This document shows, piece after piece, positions 25,143 through 33,490 of a DNA stretch of 53,695 nt. The notes under the pieces were generated by a model. It saw nothing but the letters and a program-made list of their open reading frames with translations, was not told the origin of the DNA and searched no databases. The stretch is from Balneolales bacterium (GTDB lineage: Bacteria; Bacteroidota; Rhodothermia; Balneolales; Natronogracilivirgulaceae). Position 1 is the first letter of the stretch. Each line of letters opens with the position of its first letter. Position numbers and translations under genes: made by a program. The stretch is from positions 1 to 53,695 of the forward strand of contig SKXL01000102.1 in NCBI GenBank assembly GCA_007128425.1. Direction: 5' to 3'.

Positions 25143-25958
25143 ATGTCTAAACCAATCAAGGTACTTTTTATCGGCGATATCGTTGGTGCGCCGGGTTTAT
25201 CACTGCTAGAGACGCTGCTCGCTTCTCTGATCAGCAAGTATGAAGCGGATTTTGTAATAGCCAATGCCGAGAATTCCCACGAAGGTATGGGAATCAACGA
25301 AGAGATTATCCGATCACTCTACGGTTTGGGCGTACATGTGATTACCGGCGGCAACCATAGCTTTGCAAAGTGGAAGATTTATCCCTACATGAAAACCGAT
25401 ACCCATCTGCTGCGTCCATTGAATTATCCCAAAGGGGCGCATGGATTCGGATACGGTATTTATGACATTCCCGGTACTTCACACAAGATCGGTGTTGTAA
25501 ATCTGCAGGGGCGGACCTACATGCAGCCGATCGATGACCCTTTCCGGACCAGTGACCGGGTGCTCGAAAAAATCCGCGAACAGACACCGATGGTTTTCAT
25601 TGATTTTCATGCTGAGGCTACTGCGGAAAAAATGGCCTTTGCCTGGTATGTTGATGGAAGGGTCTCCGTTGTGGCGGGAACCCACACCCATATTCCTACT
25701 GCTGATGCCCGACTGTTGCCAAAAAGTACCGGTTACATCACTGACGTTGGCATGACCGGACCCTACCATTCCGTTATCGGTATGGACAAGGAAACCGCCA
25801 TCAAGCGGTTTCTTATTCAGACACCACACAAATACAAAATGGCAAACGGTGATAATCGCATATGCGGACTTTTTGCCGAGCTGGATCCCGATAGCGGCAA
25901 GTGTCTCCGCATTGCGTCTGTCACCTACCCCGCATTTGAAACAGGACCATCATCGTGA
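25143..25958 (+). CDS. ymdB: YmdB-family metallophosphoesterase (TIGR00282)
   Basis: A 271-residue phosphoesterase beginning MSKPIKVLFIGDIVGAPGLS. It has NAENSHEGMGINEEIIRSLY, GGNHSFAKWKIYPYM, the FIDFHAEATAEKMAFAWYVD motif, and VAGTHTHIPTADARLLP with DVGMTGPYHSVIGMDKE. These match the YmdB family, which hydrolyses 2',3'-cyclic nucleotides and affects biofilm and RNA turnover in Bacillus. The frame opens at 25065, but that extension lies inside the RNA candidate and has no family similarity, so the ATG at 25143 is chosen. It overlaps lolD by 4 bp. Confidence 0.93.
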   Translation: MSKPIKVLFIGDIVGAPGLSLLETLLASLISKYEADFVIANAENSHEGMGINEEIIRSLYGLGVHVITGGNHSFAKWKIYPYMKTDTHLLRPLNYPKGAHGFGYGIYDIPGTSHKIGVVNLQGRTYMQPIDDPFRTSDRVLEKIREQTPMVFIDFHAEATAEKMAFAWYVDGRVSVVAGTHTHIPTADARLLPKSTGYITDVGMTGPYHSVIGMDKETAIKRFLIQTPHKYKMANGDNRICGLFAELDPDSGKCLRIASVTYPAFETGPSS

Positions 25959-26656
25959 GCAAAGGAAACCTGCTTTTATCGGCTGAAAATATCCACAAAA
26001 CGTATACCGGAAAGGCCGAGCCCGTTCACGTACTCAAGGGGGTTGACATTACCATCAACAGGGATGACCTGACCGCCATCGTAGGGTCCAGTGGATCGGG
26101 AAAAAGTACGTTGTTGCATATTCTGGGCGGACTCGACCGGCCCGACAAAGGCACGATCCTTTTCCGCAACACCGATCTATCCCGTATGGATGATGAAACA
26201 CTTGCACGATTTCGCAATCGCAATATCGGATTTGTTTTTCAATTTCATCATCTGCTGCCGGAATTTACTGCACTGGAAAATGTCTTCATGCCCGGACTTA
26301 TCGCAGGCAAGCCAATGAGTGAAATTCGAGAGCGAGCAGGCTATCTGTTGGAGGAAACGGGGTTGAAAGACAGAATGGACCACCGTCCATCTGAACTCTC
26401 GGGTGGTGAGCAGCAACGTGTGGCTGTGGCACGTGCCCTCATGAACGAGCCTGAAATCATCATGGCCGATGAGCCTACCGGCAACCTGGATGAAGCCAAT
26501 ACCGAAAAATTGCTCTCGGTGCTTATGGATATCAAACAGAAAGAAAAAACTGCCATCGTGCTGATTACACACGATTCACGAATAGCAGGCATTACACCGA
26601 CCGTTTATCAACTGCATCATGGCAAGCTGGACACTACCCCGGCAAACCATGGCTGA
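25955..26656 (+). CDS. lolD: Lipoprotein-releasing ABC transporter ATPase
   Basis: A 233-residue ABC ATPase with Walker [10 protein letters not shown] (about 43-51), signature [16 protein letters not shown], Walker [13 protein letters not shown], and a switch His in VLITHDS. The extended family motif around [20 protein letters not shown] is typical of LolD/MacB-type ATPases that pair with FtsX-fold permeases to extract lipoproteins from the inner membrane. It starts at a GTG overlapping the ymdB stop (GTGA). No permease lies next to it; the partner LolC/E must be elsewhere, and pairing with the orphan permease at 1707 is only a possibility. Confidence 0.88.
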   Translation: MSKGNLLLSAENIHKTYTGKAEPVHVLKGVDITINRDDLTAIVGSSGSGKSTLLHILGGLDRPDKGTILFRNTDLSRMDDETLARFRNRNIGFVFQFHHLLPEFTALENVFMPGLIAGKPMSEIRERAGYLLEETGLKDRMDHRPSELSGGEQQRVAVARALMNEPEIIMADEPTGNLDEANTEKLLSVLMDIKQKEKTAIVLITHDSRIAGITPTVYQLHHGKLDTTPANHG

Positions 26657-26734
26657 TTTTGTCATCTGGCAAAACAGTCATATATTTAACACACTTTTTA
26701 TCCACTCCTTTATTACCAGTTTCAGAATCAAAAT

Positions 26735-27421
26735 ATGGCCAAGCGACTATCAAAAGAACAACTTGAAACCGATCCTCTTCTCACCAGTTACTACCTGTTC
26801 ACCAGCTTTCTAAAGCGTAATCTGACGGCTGTCATTGCGGGAATTATCGCGGTTCTCCTGATCATTGGCGGAGGCATCTTTTACTATTTTTATGCTCAGG
26901 CTCAGGAACAAGAGGCTCAGGAACTGCTCGTATATGCCGAACAGGCATTTCAGCAGGGTGAATATGAAATTGCGTTGTGGGGTGATGACGAGATGCTTCG
27001 CACCGGGTTCATCGACATCATCAACAATTACGGTCGCACCAACGCCGGAAATCTGGCCCGCTACTACGCTGCTGTCTCAGAAGCAGAGCTTGGAAGCTAC
27101 GAAGAAGCTCTGGCATATATCGAGCGTTTTGATCCACCCGAGGGCATTCTCGGCGTCGGTCCTATCTCCTTTCATGCAGTGGTGCTGGCAAATCTTGGCG
27201 AGTACAGCCGAGCTGCTGACATTTTTGTAAAGGCGGCGGAGTGGGATATCAATGAGTCCACCACTCCTCAAAATCTATACAACGCCGCTCAGGCAGCCAT
27301 GGAAGCAGATGACCTGGCCAGAGCTTCTCAGCTTGTCAGTCGTATTCTGAATGAGTATGAGGACGCACAGGTTGCCGACCAGGCCAAAAGGCTTGAAGGC
27401 ATGCTCGTCGCTCGCCAGTAA
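26735..27421 (+). CDS. Membrane-anchored tetratricopeptide repeat protein (YfgM-like)
   Basis: A 228-residue protein. The N-terminal cytoplasmic tail (MAKRLSKEQLETDPLLTSYY) is followed by one membrane helix at about 29-52 (LTAVIAGIIAVLLIIGGGIF). The periplasmic part is mostly helical with TPR-like units: EAQELLVYAEQAFQQGEYEI, YYAAVSEAELGSYEEALAYI and so on. This layout matches YfgM/UPF0070-type proteins, which bind the secretion or BAM-related machinery. It is 78 bp after lolD and likely in the same transcript, ending at the terminator at 27583. Confidence 0.82.
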   Translation: MAKRLSKEQLETDPLLTSYYLFTSFLKRNLTAVIAGIIAVLLIIGGGIFYYFYAQAQEQEAQELLVYAEQAFQQGEYEIALWGDDEMLRTGFIDIINNYGRTNAGNLARYYAAVSEAELGSYEEALAYIERFDPPEGILGVGPISFHAVVLANLGEYSRAADIFVKAAEWDINESTTPQNLYNAAQAAMEADDLARASQLVSRILNEYEDAQVADQAKRLEGMLVARQ

Positions 27422-27582
27422 TTGATGTCATTGATTGCGTGCCCTATGAAGAATAACCCGATTTTTTTTAAAATGAAGTGCAACATTATTGCAACTCAAA
27501 CGTACTTATAGTTAAGTGCAGCTGACGAAAGGCACTGCATGGACAGGACACAAAAAAAACTACATTGACCTCTAAGTTTTTC

Positions 27583-27624
27583 AGCCCCGGGCAGTGATTC
27601 TGCCTGGGGCTTCAATTTTTTTTA
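27583..27624 (+). terminator. Strong rho-independent terminator
   Basis: AGCCCCGGGCAG (27583-27594) and CTGCCTGGGGCT (27600-27611) form a 12-bp stem with one G-U pair and a 5-base loop. TCAA and a run of T residues follow to 27624. It is one-sided (no U-run on the other strand). It lies 161 bp after the TPR gene stop. Confidence 0.88.
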
Positions 27625-27664
27625 TACGGTCTATTCCCGCCCGTTTCGGTTGCCGTCGTTCGTA

Positions 27665-28072
27665 CTAATTCTTATCCGATTTGCCCTCACCCATATCCCC
27701 AAGCTGAATATTGAGCGCTCTGATTGATATTTGAATCTCCCAGATTGACAGCGCCAGTGAAGCCAGCAAAAAAAGCAGACTGGCCCCGAAGGTGTATTTT
27801 GCCGCATTCATATAATCCTGAAATAGCAGAAGCATACATAGAGCCGACAGAAACAGACTGATTACACCCAGCACCTGCATATCCCTGATAAGCCTGGTTC
27901 GAAGCCTGAGGTTTCTGATCTGATAAAAAAGTACCACATCCTTCTCTTTTTTGTATTTTTCATGCAGATTCCTGATCAGGGTTGCCAGAGTTAAAAAACG
28001 GTTAGTATATGCCAGCAATAGCAGTGAAATAGCTGGAAAAAGAAGTGCGGGTGTGGCAAGATCAAGAGCCAT
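27665..28072 (-). CDS. DUF2721 family membrane protein
   Basis: A 135-residue inner-membrane protein. The segment LATPALLFPAISLLLLAYTN and RFLTLATLIRNLHEKYK is the DUF2721 signature. Three membrane helices are predicted (about 5-25, 65-85, 95-115), joined by a basic cytosolic loop. Function is unknown. The frame opens at 28171, but the ATG at 28072 (MALDLATPAL) gives the family start and avoids overlap with ppc. It is 43 bp downstream of ppc on the same strand and is probably cotranscribed. Confidence 0.85.
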   Translation of the reverse strand: MALDLATPALLFPAISLLLLAYTNRFLTLATLIRNLHEKYKKEKDVVLFYQIRNLRLRTRLIRDMQVLGVISLFLSALCMLLLFQDYMNAAKYTFGASLLFLLASLALSIWEIQISIRALNIQLGDMGEGKSDKN

Positions 28073-28115
28073 AACAATATTTATTGAACAGTTAATACAT
28101 TTTCCAGGCAAGATA

Positions 28116-30914
28116 CTAACCTGTACTCTGCATTGCCGCAGCAATTCCGTTAATACTGGAAAAGAGGGCATGGCGAACTTTCGGTGACCTCAGTTCCGGA
28201 TCCCGGTTGCGCTGCATCAATTCGATTTGAAGCAGATTCAACACATCGGTGTAGGGATTGCGAAGCAGAATGGACCGTTGGATTACCTTGTTATTGGATA
28301 ACAGTTCATCCTCACCGGCAATATCAAGCAGTCGTCGACTGGTTTTTTCAAATTCTTCCACGATCACGTGGTGCAAGCCCTGTTGGACCTGTCTGGAATA
28401 GCGCTCCGCAATATCCAGATGCGCCCGGGCCAGTTCGCGGCGTGCATTGTCAATCACTGATCGAAAAAACCGTGATTGATTATAAAGTTTCTGCATCAGT
28501 TCAAGATCGTCTGGATGCTCATGCAAATAGGAATCAAGGGCTGAACCGGTGCCAAACCATCCGGGCAGATTGTATCGCGTCTGGGTCCACGCAAAAACCC
28601 AGGGAATGGCCCGCAGGCTGTCAAAATCAACCTCCTTACCGGATTTTCGTGAGACCGGCCGCGAGGCTATGGGTAACGCACTTATAAACTCAATCGGAGT
28701 GATGGAAGCATACCAACGCCATGTACTTGCCTCCCTGGTAAAGGCCTGATATGCCTTCATGGACCTGCCGGAAATTTCCTCCATCATGATAAAACCCTTG
28801 TTCCGGCTATCGAAATAGTGGTTTTTATTCCGGTCGGTGTCTCCCGCTGTTCGAATCATGGCATTGACCATCTGCTCGAGGTGCCGCCTTGCAATCGATG
28901 GCAATGCATAGCGGAACGAGATAACCTCACCCTGTTCGGTGAATCGGATCTTACCGTTATGACACACTTTCGGCAATCCAAGCACGGCCTGGTTGGAGCG
29001 TCCGCCACCGCGTCCGACCGTTCCTCCCCGGCCATGAAACAACCGGCAAGTGATACCATACTCACCGCAAACCAGCGCCAGGGATTCCTGTGCTTTGTGT
29101 AGCGCCCAATTGGCCATCCAGTATCCGCCATCCTTATTGCTGTCGGAATAGCCGAGCATAATCTCTTGAATATCCCTCCTGCCTGCCAGATGTTTGCAAT
29201 AGACATCGTTTTCGAACAGACGTTGCATAACCGTTCGGCTGTTCGAAAGGTCTTCCACCGTCTCGAACAGGGGGACCACATCCAGCTTGCTGATCACCTC
29301 GTTATTCTCATGGTACCAAAGACCGGTTTCCCTGGCAATGAGAAGCACTTCAAGCATGTCACTTACATCGTGAGTCATACTCACGATTATGCTGCCGATA
29401 GCGTGTGGATTTCGGCCTGCGGCCTTGCTGACCACATTGAATGTATCGAGCAACTCAGTTGAGACTTTGCTTAAACGTGCATGACGCGGTACAAGCGGTC
29501 TGGAGCTCTCAAGCTCTTCTGTCAGTATTCCGGCCTTCTCTTCTTCCATCATCTCATCGTACCTGGCAGTGACCCCGGCGGCCTTAAGCATTTCCGACAC
29601 ACAGCTTCCAAATACGTCGCTATGCTGCCGTATATCAAGCGATGCCAGATGAAATCCAAATGCCTTCACCTGGTATCTGAGCTTCCGAAGCAACCCGCGA
29701 CTCGCCAATTGGTGGAAGCCGGCTTGCTCCAGCGATTCGTTCAAAAGCGCCAGATCCTTAAGGAAATCGGATACCGGATACGGTCCCGTACCGGTGCCGG
29801 ACGGATCCAGCATGGATTCTTTTTGCCTTCGCAGCTTTTCCAGCATAAAGCGTATCTTCAGGCGATATGGTTCATGCCAGTGATCCACCAAACTGAGCCC
29901 TATACTGAATTTGTGATTGTCTCTGTGGAGCGAGTCGGCAAGCGGCCTGGGTACCCGAATATGACGGGAAGATGTGCACAGTTCATGCCTCAGCTTCACC
30001 AAAATCTGCTCGTAGCCGAGAAATGCAGAGCGATAGTGCAACTGAAGTGTTTCGCGCGTCATATCCGATGTCACCTTCGGATTGCCGTCGCGGTCACCGC
30101 CAATCCAGCTGCGATACCTCAGCAGTGGCGGAAGCTCCGGACGCCGTCCGTAGTAAATTTCGATGGCATCCTCCAGATCGGTCATGATTTTTGGAACGGT
30201 ATCCCAGATCGAGTGAGTCAGGAAGAAAAGCCCGTTTTTAACTTCATCCAACACACCAAGACTCGATGGACGCACATCATCACTTGAAATCAGGATACAG
30301 ATAAAGGAGAACAGCTCCGACATCAGCTGATCCTTTTCCGACTGAATGAGCGACTCGTTATTCAACCTGAAAACAAGTTCAGATATGCTTCGCTGGATGT
30401 GCAGGATGGTGCGCCGCCGGGCTTCTGTGGGATGTGCTGTGAGAGTAGGTTCGATTTCAAGCTCTACCAGTATATCGGTGAGTTTGTCATAACTCACTCC
30501 TTCAGACTTCAGAAAGTGTATGGCCTGCATGACGGATTCATCCCGTGGATGATCCTTGTCTGCCTGCAATTCCCGCTCCCGATTGATGCGTGTGATCTCA
30601 ATCTGCTCCGCTCTGTTGACGAGATGAAAAAAAGATGTAAATGCCCGCAACAGCCAGTCCATCTGATTCGGGCTCAAATTTTTCATGGTTTCTTGCACTT
30701 CATTGCGCAGCACCTCCCCATCACTCCCCTGCTCATACGCCTTTCTGCAGCGAAGGCGCATCGACTCCACCAATTCAAACATGTCGTCACCGGCAATCGA
30801 GCGCACAGCCTTGCCGAGCATTGTTCCCAACATGTTAACATTTTCGCTAAGCGGACGGGAGATCCCTTCCGTTCCGGATTCCACCTGAAATCCTTTCGTT
30901 TCTTGCATAACCAT
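28116..30914 (-). CDS. ppc: Phosphoenolpyruvate carboxylase
   Basis: About 932 residues. The enzyme carboxylates PEP to oxaloacetate to refill the TCA cycle. The catalytic regions are all present: PTLTAHPTEARRRTILHIQ (His near 155), YSDSNKDGGYWMANWALHKA (near 590), HGRGGTVGRGGGRSNQAVLG (near 625), SRPVSRKSG, and AIPWVFAWTQTRYNLPGWFG (near 780). The C-terminal INGIAAAMQSTG matches the usual INGIAAGMxNTG end. The frame opens at a GTG (30917); the ATGs at 30914 or 30908 are more likely starts. Confidence 0.97.
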   Translation of the reverse strand: MVMQETKGFQVESGTEGISRPLSENVNMLGTMLGKAVRSIAGDDMFELVESMRLRCRKAYEQGSDGEVLRNEVQETMKNLSPNQMDWLLRAFTSFFHLVNRAEQIEITRINRERELQADKDHPRDESVMQAIHFLKSEGVSYDKLTDILVELEIEPTLTAHPTEARRRTILHIQRSISELVFRLNNESLIQSEKDQLMSELFSFICILISSDDVRPSSLGVLDEVKNGLFFLTHSIWDTVPKIMTDLEDAIEIYYGRRPELPPLLRYRSWIGGDRDGNPKVTSDMTRETLQLHYRSAFLGYEQILVKLRHELCTSSRHIRVPRPLADSLHRDNHKFSIGLSLVDHWHEPYRLKIRFMLEKLRRQKESMLDPSGTGTGPYPVSDFLKDLALLNESLEQAGFHQLASRGLLRKLRYQVKAFGFHLASLDIRQHSDVFGSCVSEMLKAAGVTARYDEMMEEEKAGILTEELESSRPLVPRHARLSKVSTELLDTFNVVSKAAGRNPHAIGSIIVSMTHDVSDMLEVLLIARETGLWYHENNEVISKLDVVPLFETVEDLSNSRTVMQRLFENDVYCKHLAGRRDIQEIMLGYSDSNKDGGYWMANWALHKAQESLALVCGEYGITCRLFHGRGGTVGRGGGRSNQAVLGLPKVCHNGKIRFTEQGEVISFRYALPSIARRHLEQMVNAMIRTAGDTDRNKNHYFDSRNKGFIMMEEISGRSMKAYQAFTREASTWRWYASITPIEFISALPIASRPVSRKSGKEVDFDSLRAIPWVFAWTQTRYNLPGWFGTGSALDSYLHEHPDDLELMQKLYNQSRFFRSVIDNARRELARAHLDIAERYSRQVQQGLHHVIVEEFEKTSRRLLDIAGEDELLSNNKVIQRSILLRNPYTDVLNLLQIELMQRNRDPELRSPKVRHALFSSINGIAAAMQSTG

Positions 30915-30965
30915 CACATCAGTAGTTCACACGGCACCAACCCGTTTTTATCTGTTCATAACCTA

Positions 30966-30973
30966 CAAATATA
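30966..30973 (-). promoter_or_regulatory. Candidate -7 box for ppc
   Basis: On the minus strand TATATTTG fits the TAnnTTTG box and lies 52 bp upstream of the ppc ATG. No convincing -33 hexamer is seen. The rest of the 305-bp ppc-tdk gap (30915-31219) holds nothing else I recognise. Confidence 0.4.
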
Positions 30974-31219
30974 AGGCTATCCGGAACATAGCGGAACCCG
31001 AAGATGTAATAATACAGAATTTGCATCGATTCTTTTTCAAGTTTCCATTTTTCTTTTTGTAGCCGGGCAGATATATTGCGCATCACAATTGAAAATGTGG
31101 ATCGGCACCACTCGCCCCACATTCGCGATGATGCACATTGAAGCCTGATCATTATTTTCAAGAAGCACACATCAGGCATCATCCCTACCCGGTTAACCGA
31201 AAGAATCAGCGACAGTGTT

Positions 31220-31951
31220 ATGATCAGTGAACCCACCATACTCTCAAAGAATATTGGATGGATTGAAGTTATCTGTGGTGGCATGTTCAGCGGTAAAACG
31301 GAGGAGCTGATCCGACGGGCACGCAGAGCACAATTTGCCGATCAAAAAGTTATCATTGTGAAACCCGAAATTGACAAGCGATATGATGATGTCCATGTCG
31401 TGTCTCACAATGCCACAGCGCTGCCAGGTATCGTTGCTTCCACCGCCGACCAGATTGTTCTGATGACGGGCAATGCCGAAGTAGTCTGCATTGATGAGGC
31501 GCAGTTTTTTGACAATCGCCTGGTAGAGGTTGCCAACACACTCGCTAACAGTGGGAAACGCGTTATCATTGCCGGCCTTGATATGGATTTCGAGGGAAAG
31601 CCGTTCGAGCCAATGCCGGAAATACTTGCTATTGCGGAGTATGTCACCAAGCTTCATGCGATATGTGCAGAAAGCGGCATGCCGGCCCATTACTCCCAAC
31701 GTGTAGTGGAAAGCGATCAGCGTATCCTGGTTGGTGAATCTGAAGCATACGAACCAAGAGCCAGACATTGCTTCCGGCCGCCGGTTGACAGTCCCAAGCG
31801 GAAAAAAAACATAGCATTCAACTCATCCGTCCGCAATCCAGCTTCGGATAAATCTGAATCCAAAGACGCTGAGCAGGAAAAAACCGACTCTGCAGCCCCG
31901 AAGCAGGATAGACCGGAGAGGAGCAGGAAGCAGAAGGATCAGAAAGTCTGA
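31220..31951 (+). CDS. tdk: Thymidine kinase, type II, with altered zinc site
   Basis: A 243-residue TK1-type kinase phosphorylating thymidine. The P-loop is GGMFSGKTEEL at about 20-30, and the lid/Walker B is VVCIDEAQFFDN (about 88-99). The catalytic Glu and the thymidine-binding segment GLDMDFEGKPFEPMPEI are present. The C-terminal zinc ribbon normally has four Cys at C149-C152 and C181-C184. Here C149 and C184 remain, but position 152 is Ser (ICAESG) and 181 is Ala (EPRARHCF). A Lys/Glu/Asp-rich low-complexity tail of about 50 residues follows. The nucleoside transporter nupC is next, making a salvage pair. Confidence 0.92.
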   Translation: MISEPTILSKNIGWIEVICGGMFSGKTEELIRRARRAQFADQKVIIVKPEIDKRYDDVHVVSHNATALPGIVASTADQIVLMTGNAEVVCIDEAQFFDNRLVEVANTLANSGKRVIIAGLDMDFEGKPFEPMPEILAIAEYVTKLHAICAESGMPAHYSQRVVESDQRILVGESEAYEPRARHCFRPPVDSPKRKKNIAFNSSVRNPASDKSESKDAEQEKTDSAAPKQDRPERSRKQKDQKV

Positions 31952-31996
31952 ATTGTAGTGCTAAAAGGCTAACATGCAAATCAACCTTGTGAAATT

Positions 31997-33337
31997 ATGG
32001 ATTTAATTGATCTACTCAGAGGAATTGTCGGGATGGCTTTCCTCATCGGTCTGGCAACCCTGTTGAGCAGAGACCGGCGAAACATCAGCCGGCGCCTGGT
32101 CGGGATCGGGATAGGCATGCAGATTACACTCGGCATCTTCATCCTCAAAGGTGAACAAATGGCCACCTTTTTTTCGCCGCTGGGCTGGCCTAAGGAGCTT
32201 TTCCGGATTATCTCCTCCTTCTTTGTAGTGATCCTTGATTTCACCACCGAGGGAGCTCAGTTTATTTTTGGGGATCTGGCCCTGAGCCCGGGTATGGAAG
32301 GCAGTATGGGGCATTTCTTTGCGTTCCAGGTGCTTCCGACCATTGTCTTTTTTGCCTCCATTACCACGATTCTCTACCATTACGGAATCCTCCAGGCGAT
32401 TGTGCGCGGTATGGCTACGGCCATGCGAAAGATGCTCGGTACCTCCGGAGCAGAAACACTGAGCGTCACTGCCAATATTTTTATCGGTCAGACCGAGTCG
32501 CCGCTGCTGATCAAACCGTATATTGAAAAAATGACAAGATCCGAGCTGCTCACTGTCATGACAGGAGGAATGGCCACCATTGCCGGCGGGATTATGGCTG
32601 CATATATCCAGATGCTGGGCGACGCTTATGCCGTTGCCAATGAAGTGAGTCTGACCGTCGGGCGACAGCTCTTCGCCGAACAACTGCTTGGTGCCAGTAT
32701 TATGGCTGCACCGGCCGCCATTGTCATAGCCAAAATCCTTTACCCGGAATCCGACACCCCCGCAACCATGGGCGACGTCGAGATCAAGGTGGAAAAAACC
32801 GATGCCAACGGTATCGATGCAGCATCTTCCGGAGCGGCTGAGGGCCTGCGACTCGCACTCAACGTAGGTGGCATGCTCCTGGCTTTCATCGCCCTGCTGG
32901 CCATGATCAATTCCGTCTTCCTGTGGTTTGGCGACACGGTTGGACTCGAACGGCTCTTCCCGGGCTTTCAACTCACCATGCAATCGCTTTTGGGAGTCAT
33001 TTTTGCTCCCCTCATGTTCATCATTGGAGTTCCATGGGTGGATGCGATCACGGCCGGATCCATGCTGGGCACCAAGATCGTGCTGACCGAATTCATCGCC
33101 TATTCCGATCTTTCCGAATTTATTCGCCTTGAGGCACTTGATCCGAAAACCATCGCAATGGCTACATTTGCGCTGTGTGGTTTTGCCAACTTCGCCTCTA
33201 TTGCCATACAAATCGGAGGCATTGGCGGTCTCGCACCCTCCCGAAAATCGGAACTGGCCGAATTCGGCATACGGGCTGTTATTGCCGGCACCATGGCCAA
33301 CCTGATGTCCGCCACCATAGCCGGAGTGCTCTACTGA
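31997..33337 (+). CDS. nupC: NupC-type concentrative nucleoside transporter
   Basis: A 446-residue inner-membrane transporter. The N-terminal helices (LIDLLRGIVGMAFLIGLATL) are followed by the CNT core. VTANIFIGQTESPLLIKPYI and MTGGMATIAGGIMAAYIQML are the conserved re-entrant and gate segments that contact nucleoside and cation. Near the C-terminus, TFALCGFANFASIAIQIGGI is also family typical. It should import nucleosides by H+ or Na+ symport. It follows tdk by 45 bp, so thymidine uptake and phosphorylation are likely coupled. Confidence 0.95.
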   Translation: MDLIDLLRGIVGMAFLIGLATLLSRDRRNISRRLVGIGIGMQITLGIFILKGEQMATFFSPLGWPKELFRIISSFFVVILDFTTEGAQFIFGDLALSPGMEGSMGHFFAFQVLPTIVFFASITTILYHYGILQAIVRGMATAMRKMLGTSGAETLSVTANIFIGQTESPLLIKPYIEKMTRSELLTVMTGGMATIAGGIMAAYIQMLGDAYAVANEVSLTVGRQLFAEQLLGASIMAAPAAIVIAKILYPESDTPATMGDVEIKVEKTDANGIDAASSGAAEGLRLALNVGGMLLAFIALLAMINSVFLWFGDTVGLERLFPGFQLTMQSLLGVIFAPLMFIIGVPWVDAITAGSMLGTKIVLTEFIAYSDLSEFIRLEALDPKTIAMATFALCGFANFASIAIQIGGIGGLAPSRKSELAEFGIRAVIAGTMANLMSATIAGVLY

Positions 33338-33363
33338 TAACACCCGCTGAATTATTTCATACT

Positions 33364-33388
33364 AACGGGCTGATGGATCCGTTTTTTT
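33364..33388 (+). terminator. Weak candidate terminator after nupC
   Basis: AACGG (33364-33368) and CCGTT (33379-33383) form a 5-bp stem with a 10-base loop followed by further T residues to 33388. It is 27 bp after the nupC stop. The short stem makes it a low-strength call. Confidence 0.4.
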
Positions 33389-33423
33389 GCTCTGATGAGT
33401 CTTCAAAAGTCGTTAGAAAACGC

Positions 33424-33431
33424 TATCTTTG
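33424..33431 (+). promoter_or_regulatory. Candidate -7 box for the PPIase operon
   Basis: TATCTTTG is an exact TAnnTTTG match 59 bp upstream of the lipoprotein PPIase ATG. It lies inside an inverted repeat, CTTCAAA (33401-33407) and TTTGAAG (33428-33434), which could be an operator. The -33 region (CTTCAA) is weak. Confidence 0.45.
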
Positions 33432-33490
33432 AAGATTGTGAAATTATTCCATAAATATTGCCGTTTAACGCAAACCAGTCAGAGCAACTT

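Noticed and set aside
32012-33343. A 443-residue minus-strand ORF opposite nupC
   Set aside because: Rich in Gly/His/Asp with no membrane or domain pattern; it mirrors the conserved transporter on the plus strand.
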